Source of the DNA: Bdellovibrionales bacterium RIFOXYA1_FULL_36_14
GTDB lineage: Bacteria; Bdellovibrionota; Bacteriovoracia; Bacteriovoracales; Bacteriovoracaceae
DNA: 64,000 bases
Direction: 5' to 3'
Assembly (NCBI GenBank): GCA_001769975.1
Contig: MEPW01000048.1
Location: forward strand, 1 to 64,000
Position numbers and translations under genes: made by a program. The notes below the pieces were generated by a model that saw only the letters and a list, made by a program, of their open reading frames with translations, had not been told where the DNA came from and searched no databases. Each line of letters opens with the position of its first letter. Position 1 is the stretch's first letter. Below, piece by piece: positions 19,269 to 29,571 of the stretch.

Positions 19269-20567
19269 CTAAAAGAATCTACTAAGATTGAAGAAAACGT
19301 AGTGCGCATTATGATAAGCTTCCAGACCTGTGGCGTAAGTGCCTTTTTTAGGAGCATCAAATACTCTAAAACCGGTTTTAATCTTCCAATTATCGTTGAG
19401 TCTTTGAGTATAGTTAAAATTGTATAGCGTCTCATTTTGACGTTCAATGTCCCTAATCAGGCTTGCAAAGAATTCTCTTCCAAGAGTGTCGTTGAGTGCA
19501 AGCCGATATCCTAGCATGACATCATTTTGAAAAACTGAAAGTTCGCTGCGGGACAATTTATTAGGCCCTACCAGAGTTTGAAATTCCAGTACAATATTGG
19601 ATTCTCCTGCGTTTTGCATACTGAACCCGTATTCAGTTCCCACGGCCACGATGCCATGATCTTTGGGACTTTGATTGCCTTTAAGGGTTTGAATGATAAC
19701 TTCATCATCCAAGAAATCGCGGTAAGCGGTTTCGGTTTTAATGAGCCACCCCCCATCAAGTGCATATTGATAGGTTCCTCCTAATTGCAATGCTCTAAAA
19801 TAATAGGGTGTAAATTCAACACCTACAGGAAGTGAAAACAATAAAATGTTTTCATAAACAATACGTTTTCCCACAATCGGGTTGACAGTATTAAGGTGAT
19901 AAACAGCGTGGAGGGATAAATCTCCTGCACCTATAGAATTAGAATATTTAAAAGCACCCTGATGATGCCAGTTTTGCAAATTGGTTTCATTTTTTTTCGT
20001 TACCCACACCGGTCTTGATAAATTGACGGAAGCTCCCAAACGGGATCTTTGCTGAGGATACTTGGGAGATTGAGCGTAGGGAAGATAGAGTAGAGAAAAA
20101 TTTCCGTAGGGGGTCTTAAAAGAAGTGTCGATATTTAATTCACCAATTTTATCCATGGATTCGATATTACTATCGTAGTTTTGGCTGTTTAAAATGTCTG
20201 CTGGATGAAAAGCTTCGGTTGCTGACCAATTAAATATTTTATATCCGGCAGCGATAGATGCACTTTCATCTTTTTTTAAATAATAGGTAAAAAACAGATC
20301 TTCGATAGTGAGATTATCTCTAGTTTTATCTTTTCCGTCAGTCAGGGCATATCCTCTAAAGGTGGCATTAGAGGATTCTTTAGCGTATTTAATTTCTGCT
20401 CGAGTATAAACTGCTATGGCATTATCTATAGTCCTATCTATTTCATCATCTTTAAATTTTCTAGTTTCAAAGCGCAATTCACCGGAATCTTGGAACTGGG
20501 CCATAAGTGCCAGGCTCCAAAACTGGGGGAGTATAAAAGTAAATGTGATGAAAATAAATTTCTTCAC
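19269..20567 (-). CDS. Outer-membrane beta-barrel protein
   Basis: Signal peptide and repeated amphipathic beta-strands; C-terminal HYVFFNLSRFF. Confidence 0.65.
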   Translation of the reverse strand: MKKFIFITFTFILPQFWSLALMAQFQDSGELRFETRKFKDDEIDRTIDNAIAVYTRAEIKYAKESSNATFRGYALTDGKDKTRDNLTIEDLFFTYYLKKDESASIAAGYKIFNWSATEAFHPADILNSQNYDSNIESMDKIGELNIDTSFKTPYGNFSLLYLPYAQSPKYPQQRSRLGASVNLSRPVWVTKKNETNLQNWHHQGAFKYSNSIGAGDLSLHAVYHLNTVNPIVGKRIVYENILLFSLPVGVEFTPYYFRALQLGGTYQYALDGGWLIKTETAYRDFLDDEVIIQTLKGNQSPKDHGIVAVGTEYGFSMQNAGESNIVLEFQTLVGPNKLSRSELSVFQNDVMLGYRLALNDTLGREFFASLIRDIERQNETLYNFNYTQRLNDNWKIKTGFRVFDAPKKGTYATGLEAYHNAHYVFFNLSRFF

Positions 20568-20578
20568 GATGTCAGATT

Positions 20579-21364
20579 TTACTTTAAGCTATCTTGTGAA
20601 AAATGGTTATCGAGCAAATTTTCTCCAAGTTTGCGTTTATCCCATGAGAAAATAGATTGTTTTTTTGTTTGGACATTTTTCATGTGAATTTTTCCAGGTC
20701 GGTAAATATTTTTGCCTGCTACCACATAGGATTGATAATCTAAAAAATCTGCAGTTTTAACCAGCGTTCCTTTACGGTCATAATATTCAACTTTGGAGGA
20801 GGCATGATATTTTTCTGGTATCCACATCACTTGCTTAAGGTATCCACTTTCTTTTATATTAACGGGGTAGCGCTCCACCACCCATACGTTGCCAATTTCA
20901 GATTTTTCATCCCGCAAATGTTTGTAGGTAAATTTTTCCAGAGACTGTCCTCCGAGGTCTTCATAGGAGAATTCACTTCCCATAAATGAAGAAGTTTTGG
21001 AGTTGGAGCTAATTCTTTTGACTCTTTTCATGGATGGAAGATAAAGCCATTGATCGTCATTTTCAGTCTTATGACTCCACGTTAACATTTTGGTGCCTTT
21101 CACGTCGTTGGGCTGTAAAAAAGTGATAATTGATTTGTCACCATCATCTTTAACTTCTTTTATTTTACCTTCCATTTTTCTTAAAATTTCAGTATTGTAA
21201 GCATCAATGAGAGTCATGGTCATTTCGGCGACCTCTCCAATAAATCCTGAATTAACTTTTTCCATTTTTTTTGCAATCTCAAGTCCTCTTTCTTCGGGAG
21301 TTAAGGCAAAAGTCGCATGAGAATTAAGGATGCACCAGCTTGCTAATAATAACGTAAGTTTCAT
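20579..21364 (-). CDS. LolA-like outer-membrane lipoprotein-sorting family protein
   Basis: TFLQPNDVKGTKMLTWSHKTENDDQWLYLPSMKRVKRISSNSKTSSFMGSEFSYEDL typical of this family. Confidence 0.8.
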   Translation of the reverse strand: MKLTLLLASWCILNSHATFALTPEERGLEIAKKMEKVNSGFIGEVAEMTMTLIDAYNTEILRKMEGKIKEVKDDGDKSIITFLQPNDVKGTKMLTWSHKTENDDQWLYLPSMKRVKRISSNSKTSSFMGSEFSYEDLGGQSLEKFTYKHLRDEKSEIGNVWVVERYPVNIKESGYLKQVMWIPEKYHASSKVEYYDRKGTLVKTADFLDYQSYVVAGKNIYRPGKIHMKNVQTKKQSIFSWDKRKLGENLLDNHFSQDSLK

Positions 21365-21381
21365 AACGATTTCCCTTTTGA

Positions 21382-22560
21382 TTATACAATGGCCGCTTCA
21401 AAGGTCATTTGTTTGTTTAAGTCGTGAATATTTTCAATTCTTCTACTTTGGTCATTCTTGGGAAGTATTTGATAAATGATTGCCGCGGTCTTTATACACA
21501 TATAATCTTTCAATACTTCACCGAGGGCTTTGTCGTAGTAATCGCAAAAAATAATACTATGATAATGGCGTTGAAATTTGGTTTTATAAAGTTGATTTAG
21601 GAAAATTGTAAAAATTTCTCTTTTTTGATCTGACGTAAGGTCATGAGACATTTCAAAATGGGTTAGATAGTAATTATTCAAGGGAGAGTTTAATTTCAAT
21701 TCTTTTTTTCCAATAATTTTAAAAATTTTTCCCAATATTAGATAGGGGAGACTAATTTTTTCTATCACTAGTTTACGGCTATTATGAGCAGACCATGGGA
21801 GAGTGCAAAAGACAATTTTGCCAAGGTGGTCCTTGGCTACGAAAAAATCGTTGATATTATAATTTTCCCAGCTATTTTCACGCCTTTTCCATTCATCACT
21901 ATCGGTAGGATTAAAATATTCCCCCCAGAATTTCTTTTTATTTTGAGTCTGAAGAAAATTCCAAAGTGCTGGTTGGTCAGAATTGGTAGCTTTGGTCAGA
22001 ATAAATTGACTAGATAATTTATGGGGTTTAAAAAAAAGGATGGGTTTTCTTCCAAGGATACTGATGGCTTGATATTTAAGCAGAGGATGAAAAATGATGG
22101 GGAACTTTTCATTATGAAATAACTTCAACGCCCGAACATTCTTTTCAAAAACTGCTGCATAAAAATAAGTGACTTCTTTAAATTCTTCAATTTGATTTAT
22201 GTTAGAAAACATGTGGTTCATGAATTCTTTCCACTGTGATTTGGCACTTTGAATTGCATTTCGGGAAATTCTAAGATCGCTTAAATAACCAGCTTGATAT
22301 TTAGCGCCCAGAATATAATAATCTCGTGTAGAAAACACTCCGTATCCGCAGATCTTATTTTCGTTGATTAGTAAAAAAACATAACAGGTGGCACCTTGGT
22401 ATTTAAGAAACGTCCAGATACTTTTTTTAAATTCGTAGTGCACACTTATACTGCCAAAACTCATGGGAGTCGATTTTAAAAAATCAATAATAGCTTCATT
22501 GTCGGAAGGCTTGGCAAGACGCAGATGACTGTAGTTACTTAGAAGTTCAGTTAGCTTCAT
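21382..22560 (-). CDS. Putative GNAT-like acyltransferase (possibly tandem)
   Basis: Two GNAT-like segments (LAKPSDNEAIIDFLKS..., LTKATNSDQPALWNFL...). Confidence 0.5.
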   Translation of the reverse strand: MKLTELLSNYSHLRLAKPSDNEAIIDFLKSTPMSFGSISVHYEFKKSIWTFLKYQGATCYVFLLINENKICGYGVFSTRDYYILGAKYQAGYLSDLRISRNAIQSAKSQWKEFMNHMFSNINQIEEFKEVTYFYAAVFEKNVRALKLFHNEKFPIIFHPLLKYQAISILGRKPILFFKPHKLSSQFILTKATNSDQPALWNFLQTQNKKKFWGEYFNPTDSDEWKRRENSWENYNINDFFVAKDHLGKIVFCTLPWSAHNSRKLVIEKISLPYLILGKIFKIIGKKELKLNSPLNNYYLTHFEMSHDLTSDQKREIFTIFLNQLYKTKFQRHYHSIIFCDYYDKALGEVLKDYMCIKTAAIIYQILPKNDQSRRIENIHDLNKQMTFEAAIV

Positions 22561-23173
22561 GGATAATAGGTCGAGACAATATTTGTCTCTGGTGTTGATT
22601 ATGGGCTTTTAAACTTCTAGTTCCTCTTACTCTTTTAAGTAAGAAAGTCGGTTTTAATAAAGGAGTAAGCAATAGATCTCTCCTTTTAACTATTTCAACT
22701 GATTCATGATCGGTTTGATCCATGCCAGGTAGGATGTTTGTTTCACCTCTAAAGAGAATAACTGGATTACCGTGGGCGTAGATTTCACCCAGCTTGGGTT
22801 TTTTTAAACTCCAAGCGTAGGTGAAATATTCTTTTTTAGTTTTTAATAATTCAAAATAAACCTTTAGCCAAAATTTAATAGAGGCACGTCTGTGTGTATG
22901 ACTATTATCAAACCACAAACCGGTTACTTCGGCACAGTTCTTGAGTTGATGATGCCATTTTTGTTCATTAAAATTAGGAATCGAAGTGATGACACGAAAA
23001 GGACCTTCTAGTACAATTACAAAACCGCCGCAAATGAATCCCTGTCTATTAAAGCAGGCAATAACCTTGCTTTTTTGTAAGTACTCAAGAGGGAGTCGGA
23101 CATCAATATATTTGTAAGTCAAATCGGAATATAAACTCAATTCTTCTTTGGTTTTTAAAGCTTTAAATTTCAT
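22547..23173 (-). CDS. Hypothetical protein, weakly acyltransferase-like
   Basis: Strong SD GGAGGAGGAA before ATG 23173; overlaps the next ORF by 14 nt. Confidence 0.5.
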   Translation of the reverse strand: MKFKALKTKEELSLYSDLTYKYIDVRLPLEYLQKSKVIACFNRQGFICGGFVIVLEGPFRVITSIPNFNEQKWHHQLKNCAEVTGLWFDNSHTHRRASIKFWLKVYFELLKTKKEYFTYAWSLKKPKLGEIYAHGNPVILFRGETNILPGMDQTDHESVEIVKRRDLLLTPLLKPTFLLKRVRGTRSLKAHNQHQRQILSRPIIHEAN

Positions 23174-23476
23174 TTTAAATTCCTCCTCCAAAGAGTCATT
23201 CAATAAAAAGGATATTTACAAAAAAGTCATCAATTGGCAAAATAATTATTGAACTTGTCATTATTGATCTTTTTTATCTCTATGCTATTTTTTAAAAAAA
23301 CTTTATGAAAATCAAGTGATTTGCTGATCAAAGTATTCCGATTGACCGATTCGGGATGATAGATTGACTGCAAAAATGGTGTCAATATGGCACTATAAAA
23401 AAGATCTAAATTGAGTCTTATGTTTGACTAAACGGTAAGTATTTGTCAGAGTCCATTTAATTTTTAAAGGGTGTTT

Positions 23477-25792
23477 ATGAAATTATTTAAAATTTTTACA
23501 ATGGATTCTTCAAAAGCATGGTTGTCAAATTATATTGTTAATAACTCAAAGACCTGTCTTTTTGTGATGACTGCAATTATGATTGTTCTTATCACTGGAT
23601 TAAACTTTTTAGAAAAAGATTTTTCTCATGAAATGTGGTTTAGGAAAAGTGATCCATATTTAACTCGATTTAGAGAATTTAAAAAAACCTTTGGCTCCGA
23701 TGATATGGCAATTATGGCAGTCTACGCTAAAAATGGCATCTTTAATCCTGAGACCGTAGCTTTGGTCAACGAGTTGACTGATCAAATGTGGCAAGTCCCT
23801 AAAATAATGAGGGTAGAATCTCTTGCCAATTATAAGTGGGTCAGGGCCGTTGGTGATGAAATCATTATTAACGATTTTTTACCAAGTGATTTAACTCCTG
23901 AAGATATATTGGAGAGACAAAAAATTGCGGCAACGATGGATCCAATCAAACAATATATTATAAGCAATGATCTCAAAACTTTTGTTATCTATGCTTGGCC
24001 TGAACCACACTTTGATCAAAAACCAGAATATGGCCCGACAGTTTTGGCCATGGAAGAAATTGTCAAAAAGTACCAGAATAACCCTGATTATGAATTTCAT
24101 ATTGCCGGTACGGTAGTTATGGGAGATGGACTTAATACGGTAACCATGAGTGATTTAAAACTTATCATTCCTCTGTTACTACTTACTATTGCTATCATGT
24201 TGGTGATTATTTTCAGATCATTTTGGGGGATGATTATGCCCCTTGGACTTATTTTTGTGACTATCGGAAGTACCTTGGGGTACGCGGGCTGGGCCAATAT
24301 TAAACTAAACGTTACGACTGCCATGATTCCTAATATTTTAATGGCAGTTTGTCTTGCTGACAGTATTCACCTGATTTTATCTTTTGTGCATTTTAGACAA
24401 GATGGATTGGCCATTAGAGAGGCACTTTTTAAAGCGATCAAAAAAAATCTCCAAGCAACCATTTTAACTTCCGTTACCACTGCGGTAGGTTTTTATAGTC
24501 TAATGTACACGGAACTTTTGCCTATTAGAGATATGGGGCTGCTGGCCGGTTCAGGTACTTTGTTGGCGTGGGTGTATACGTTATTTTTTATTTGCCCGAT
24601 GCTCTTGTATGTACCCTTTAAAATTCCGCCTAAGCGGGAGCAATTTAAATTAAAAATTTTAAGTAACATTTTTAATCCAGAAAAAGCTACCTACATAATT
24701 AATAAATATAAAGTCATTATTATTCTTTTTAGTTTTGGATTGACGATCATCTGTACTTATTTAGGTTTTAACAATGAAGTGAATTCTTCAACTATTGATT
24801 CTTTTAAAGATACTGTACCAATCAAGAAAGCATACGCATTTATGAGAGAACATATTGGCGGAAGTTACGGAGTCGAAGTGGTTTTTGATAGTGGTAAGGA
24901 TGATGGTATTAAGGATCCGGCTTTTTTAAATAAAGTTGATGCTTTTGAAAAATGGTTAAAAGAGTCAAAATATATTACAAAGGCTTCTTCTATCGTCGAC
25001 GTTGTAAAAGATGTGAATAAGGCCCTTAACGCCAATCAAGATGAGTTTTACAAAATTCCCGATAACTCTAATGCAGTTGCTGAACAGATTATGCTTTATT
25101 CCATGGGACTACCTTCAGGAGTGGGGCTTAATCACTGGAGTAGCTTAGATAATCGCTATATGAGGGTAATGGTGGTGTGGACCCTAATCGGTAGCAAAGC
25201 TACAGTGCAAGAGATAAAAAGAATTCAGGATAATTTTTCTAGATTTGGTTTGAATGGACATGTGGCGGGAACCACGGCCTTAGTTGCTGGGATGGATGGA
25301 TATATTGTTTCTACTTTTGTAACGTCTATGCTGACGGCGATTTTATTGGTCTCCATTTTAATGGCAATCTTTTTTAAATCAATAAAGCTAGGTGCTTTAT
25401 CGATGATACCAAACGTAATGCCACCGTTAATTGGAGCGGGCTTTATGACAATTGTTGGAATTCATATTGATGTAGGTACTATTTTAATTACAAGCGTGTG
25501 TCTTGGGATTGCTGTGGATGATACAATTTACTTTTTGGCCAACTACAATCGCTTAACGAAGTCTGGAGTATCAAGCTATAATGCGGTACTTGATATTTTT
25601 AAAAACACAGGAAATGCGCTGATATGGACGACGGTGATTTTGGTGGTCGGATTTGGATGTTTTTTATTCGGATCATTTATTCCCAATGTCCATTTTGGAA
25701 TCATGACGGCCATCATCCTGGGGGTTGCGCTTATCTTGGATCTGGTTTTGACACCGGCAATTTTACTTTTAAAAGATAATAGGAAAAGATGA
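23477..25792 (+). CDS. MMPL/RND-family transporter
   Basis: About 770 aa, duplicated TM blocks, ILMAVCLADSIHLILSF and VCLGIAVDDTIYFLANY motifs. Confidence 0.9.
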   Translation: MKLFKIFTMDSSKAWLSNYIVNNSKTCLFVMTAIMIVLITGLNFLEKDFSHEMWFRKSDPYLTRFREFKKTFGSDDMAIMAVYAKNGIFNPETVALVNELTDQMWQVPKIMRVESLANYKWVRAVGDEIIINDFLPSDLTPEDILERQKIAATMDPIKQYIISNDLKTFVIYAWPEPHFDQKPEYGPTVLAMEEIVKKYQNNPDYEFHIAGTVVMGDGLNTVTMSDLKLIIPLLLLTIAIMLVIIFRSFWGMIMPLGLIFVTIGSTLGYAGWANIKLNVTTAMIPNILMAVCLADSIHLILSFVHFRQDGLAIREALFKAIKKNLQATILTSVTTAVGFYSLMYTELLPIRDMGLLAGSGTLLAWVYTLFFICPMLLYVPFKIPPKREQFKLKILSNIFNPEKATYIINKYKVIIILFSFGLTIICTYLGFNNEVNSSTIDSFKDTVPIKKAYAFMREHIGGSYGVEVVFDSGKDDGIKDPAFLNKVDAFEKWLKESKYITKASSIVDVVKDVNKALNANQDEFYKIPDNSNAVAEQIMLYSMGLPSGVGLNHWSSLDNRYMRVMVVWTLIGSKATVQEIKRIQDNFSRFGLNGHVAGTTALVAGMDGYIVSTFVTSMLTAILLVSILMAIFFKSIKLGALSMIPNVMPPLIGAGFMTIVGIHIDVGTILITSVCLGIAVDDTIYFLANYNRLTKSGVSSYNAVLDIFKNTGNALIWTTVILVVGFGCFLFGSFIPNVHFGIMTAIILGVALILDLVLTPAILLLKDNRKR

Positions 25793-26835
25793 AGTTTGGT
25801 AAAATTTCGTCTCCTTATTCATTTGGTCAAACCTTACAATGGGTATATTACTATTTTTTCCCCTCCACTACTAATCGATCGGATATTGCTTTAATGCCGA
25901 TACAATCAGGAGAAATTCATCCAGCCAATCTTAATATTTCTTTTGTAGGTGATCTGATGTGTCTCTCTGACGAGAAAGTAGTGGAGCCACATCCGCAAAT
26001 GATTAGCTTGTTTGAATGCGCAGATTTAATAATCATTAATCTGGAAGCCCCAGTAGTCAGAGATAAAATTCAAAAAAATAAAAGTTTACTGGTTTTTGGT
26101 TTATCCAATGAATTTATTGAGCGTTTTTTGAAGCTTTATCAGATTCAAAAAGAAAAGTTAATTTTCACCATTGCCAATAATCATATTGGTGACTTTAATA
26201 AAGAAGGTTACGACGAGACTAGAAAAAGACTGCAAGATTTAGGAATTAAATTTGTAGGTGATCAATCAGATACGGAGAATGTTTTAACCATTCAAGTAAA
26301 AAATCATAGAGTTGGATTTTTTGCTTTTAGCCAGTGGCTTAATCGTTTGGAATTTGAAAAAGCAGATGCAATTTGCAGAGCGAAGCACATTGAAAAAGTT
26401 GATTTTCATAAAATTAAAAAAGACAAGCAGCTCGATCTTATGATTATTCTTCCTCATTGGGGTTTTGAATTTAGGCATTTTCCCTGCAAAGATACGGTAC
26501 AGATGGCAAAGACGTTGATTGAAAAAGGGGCTGATATTATTGCCGCTTCCCATCCTCATGTGCTTGGTCCCATCGAAAAAATTCATCATGGACTATGTCA
26601 TTACTCCCTAGGAAATTTTTTTAGTAAAACTCTTCACTATGCTACGAACCTTACCGGGATATGGTCAGTTTCGTATGATCGAAGTAATAGAGAGGGAGAT
26701 CCATTTGCCTATCAATTGCATCCTTTTTATATGACCAGTCAAAATAAATTTGAGTTGATTGACAGACTTCCAGTAAAATTAATGGGCAAACTTTTAAAAA
26801 GATTGTCTTTAATTTATCCTGAAAGCGATAGATAA
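25789..26835 (+). CDS. CapA family (poly-gamma-glutamate capsule type) metallophosphatase-like protein
   Basis: SFVGDLMC, NLEAPV, TIANNHIGD, HWGFEF, SHPHVLGPIE, YSLGNFF motifs; ATGA overlap with the MMPL gene. Confidence 0.85.
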   Translation: MKFGKISSPYSFGQTLQWVYYYFFPSTTNRSDIALMPIQSGEIHPANLNISFVGDLMCLSDEKVVEPHPQMISLFECADLIIINLEAPVVRDKIQKNKSLLVFGLSNEFIERFLKLYQIQKEKLIFTIANNHIGDFNKEGYDETRKRLQDLGIKFVGDQSDTENVLTIQVKNHRVGFFAFSQWLNRLEFEKADAICRAKHIEKVDFHKIKKDKQLDLMIILPHWGFEFRHFPCKDTVQMAKTLIEKGADIIAASHPHVLGPIEKIHHGLCHYSLGNFFSKTLHYATNLTGIWSVSYDRSNREGDPFAYQLHPFYMTSQNKFELIDRLPVKLMGKLLKRLSLIYPESDR

Positions 26836-26843
26836 TATCTGCT

Positions 26844-27755
26844 ATGAATAATACTAGAGCATATTTCTTGTTGGTTATGGCGACCTTTTTTTGGGGTACT
26901 ACTTTTTCTTTAACCAAGTATCTGACGGATTATTTTTCGACATTCTCCATGATTGCCTTTCGTTTTTTTATTGCGGCCGTCGTGACCTGGTTTATTTATC
27001 GGGCGAGCTTACGAACTTCTTGGTTGGAGTTAAAAAACTTGGAAGGTTTTAAAAAGTACAAAAACGTATTTATTTTAGGATTACTGAATGTGGTGGCAAT
27101 TTTATTGCAGACTGAGGGAGTTAGGGAAATAGCAGCTACCAATTCGAGCTTTATAACATCTTTGGCCATTATTTTTGTACCTTGCTTTGAAATAATTTAT
27201 ACCAAAAAACCTATTAGTAAAACTATCGTGGGAGTCATTTTAGTGGCACTTTTGGGGGTATATTTGATGAGTTTTGGATTGGCAATTCCGCAGAGGATTT
27301 TAAAAGGGGATCTGTATACCTTGCTGAGTGCTCTGCTTTATTCTTATTATATAGTCTTAGTTACTGTAATTGCCAAACAAGGGATTAGTGCCCAAGTCAT
27401 GATGTTTTGGCATTTTTTAATTACGGCAGTCTTAACCTTTTTAGTGGCCATTTTTTATGCGAATGATCCTTGGATACTAAAGCCTCTCGCTTATAGCACC
27501 GTTTTGATTTTTCTCTTTTTGTCCATCATGGCCACAGTCGTACCTTATCTGTGCATGGGCATAGGTCAAAAAGATATCACTCCGACTAATGCTGCTATTA
27601 TTTATCTGCTGGAGCCTATTTTTGCCGCGATAATTGCCATGATCTTTATTCATGAAAAAATAACTATGATGCAAATAATCGGAGGCATCATTATTTTATC
27701 GGCGCAGTTTTATTCGGTGGTCGGACCTGTGCTTATAAAGAACAGAAGTTCTTAA
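26844..27755 (+). CDS. EamA/DMT-family transporter
   Basis: 10-TM pattern, duplicated EamA domains (ATFFWGTTFSLTKYL; ALLYSYYIVLV). Confidence 0.85.
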   Translation: MNNTRAYFLLVMATFFWGTTFSLTKYLTDYFSTFSMIAFRFFIAAVVTWFIYRASLRTSWLELKNLEGFKKYKNVFILGLLNVVAILLQTEGVREIAATNSSFITSLAIIFVPCFEIIYTKKPISKTIVGVILVALLGVYLMSFGLAIPQRILKGDLYTLLSALLYSYYIVLVTVIAKQGISAQVMMFWHFLITAVLTFLVAIFYANDPWILKPLAYSTVLIFLFLSIMATVVPYLCMGIGQKDITPTNAAIIYLLEPIFAAIIAMIFIHEKITMMQIIGGIIILSAQFYSVVGPVLIKNRSS

Positions 27756-29490
27756 CATCAGCTTCAATCAGTTTTAAAGAATTTTGCCAAAAAGTTTTGG
27801 TGGTAATGTCGATACCCACTGATTGGGTAATATCTACAATTTTATTTTTCCCAGTTATTTTTAACAGTTCCTTGTATTTGGCAACAAATGGTTTGCCTTC
27901 AATTAAAAATTGACTGTAAAGACCTTTGGCAAATAATAGTCCAAACGCGTAAGGAAAATTATAAAAGTTAGAAGAAGCGTAGTAGTAGTGGGGTTTACAG
28001 GCCCACATATAGGGGTGAAGAGTATGATGATCCAGTCCTTCGCCATATACTTGCTTTTGGGCATCAAGCATGAGGTCTTTTAGCTCGTTAACCGACAAAG
28101 TGGAAGCTTTTCTTCTTTCAAATAAATTAGATTCAAAGAGATACCTAGAATAAATATCTACGATACATTGAATGGCATCATCCAGGGAGCTGGCAAGTAG
28201 TGGTAGTTTTTCTTCTTTGGATGCTTTTTTAAAAAAAGCATCTTTAATGATGGATTCACAGAAGATAGAGGCGGTCTCCGCGATAGGCATGGGGTAGCTT
28301 GAATTCAAGCTAGTTTCTTCATTTAAACAATAAGAGTGATAAGCGTGTCCAAGTTCGTGGGCCAAAGTTCCAATGTCGGAAAAAACGCCGGTAAAATTAG
28401 TGAGTATTCGACTTTCTTTGATGGCTTTGGAACTGGAACAAAACCCACCACCTCTTTTACCGTCGCGTGGAAGCGCATCAATCCAGTGATGTTCAAAAGC
28501 ATGTTTAGCAAAGTCAGAAAGTTCACTACTAAAGCTTTTAAAGTTTTCAATAATAAAATCTTTGGCCTGATCATAGGTGAAGGTCAAAGAGAGTTCACCT
28601 TGGGGCGCAAAAAGATCATAGAAGGGAAGAGCGCCGGGGTGCTTTAGGTTTTGGGCCTTTTTAAGTAAATATTTTCTAAGAATTGGCAGGGAATCGGTGA
28701 TGGATTCTAGCATGGTATTGAGGGCCTGTTTATCCAATCTGGAATTATAGAGAGATTGATCAAGTGGTGAAGCAAAGCCGCGCATTTTGGAAACTTCGAT
28801 GACTTCGCCTTTGATAGAGTTGATTGCCGCAGATAAGGATTCTTCCACCATTTGATACGATTTAAGTTCAGCTTCGTAAGCTTTTTTCCGAGTAGTTTGA
28901 TCCAATTCATAGGCCATGTTGCGAACTACTGGAAGTGGTAAGTTTAAAGTTTTACCGTCTTGTTCAATTTCTACGGTTTGGGTTGATGATAAGGTTCCAT
29001 ACAGGTTTGTCCACGCATTGGAACCAGTTTGGGATAAAATCGATAAGGTTTGTTCTACATCTTCAGTTAAGAGATATTTGGCATCTTCTATTAATTCGAA
29101 AAGATAAAATTCATGAGTTTTTAAAAAATTATTTTTATTAATCAGATCATTTAAATTAGTCTGAGCTAAAAGCCATTTTTGAAATTTGACTTGTGGCTTA
29201 GTCGTGTTCGTGGCGAGTTTTTGAACTTTATCGACTAATGATTTGGCATTTTGGTTTTTTGCTTCGGTGCTTACCGTAAGGTAACCAAAATTTCTAAGTC
29301 TATCAAACATTAAAGAAATTTCGATTTTCTTTTTAAGGATATTTTCAATGGGAGACGGCGAACTGATGTGGGTATTTAAGTTATCAATTAGCTTTGTGTA
29401 ATCAGTAATCTTGGTTTCAAGCAATTTTAGCTCATGCTCGATTTGTGGATCATTCATTGATTGATAGAAGGCACTTAAATCCCATTTCAT
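27733..29490 (-). CDS. pepF: M3 family oligoendopeptidase (PepF-like)
   Basis: TLAHELGHAYHS zinc motif; M3 helical architecture, 585 aa. Confidence 0.9.
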   Translation of the reverse strand: MKWDLSAFYQSMNDPQIEHELKLLETKITDYTKLIDNLNTHISSPSPIENILKKKIEISLMFDRLRNFGYLTVSTEAKNQNAKSLVDKVQKLATNTTKPQVKFQKWLLAQTNLNDLINKNNFLKTHEFYLFELIEDAKYLLTEDVEQTLSILSQTGSNAWTNLYGTLSSTQTVEIEQDGKTLNLPLPVVRNMAYELDQTTRKKAYEAELKSYQMVEESLSAAINSIKGEVIEVSKMRGFASPLDQSLYNSRLDKQALNTMLESITDSLPILRKYLLKKAQNLKHPGALPFYDLFAPQGELSLTFTYDQAKDFIIENFKSFSSELSDFAKHAFEHHWIDALPRDGKRGGGFCSSSKAIKESRILTNFTGVFSDIGTLAHELGHAYHSYCLNEETSLNSSYPMPIAETASIFCESIIKDAFFKKASKEEKLPLLASSLDDAIQCIVDIYSRYLFESNLFERRKASTLSVNELKDLMLDAQKQVYGEGLDHHTLHPYMWACKPHYYYASSNFYNFPYAFGLLFAKGLYSQFLIEGKPFVAKYKELLKITGKNKIVDITQSVGIDITTKTFWQNSLKLIEADVKNFCSL

Positions 29491-29571
29491 AAAAACTCCT
29501 CGAAAAACTTAAGGTAGCTAAGCTAACATAAGTTGAAATGCAAGGCCAGAATTTATGAATTTTATGGGGAA

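Noticed and set aside
28336-28647. 103-aa plus-strand ORF antisense to the M3 peptidase gene
   Set aside because: Covers the region encoding the conserved HELGH motif on the other strand; typical antisense shadow ORF.
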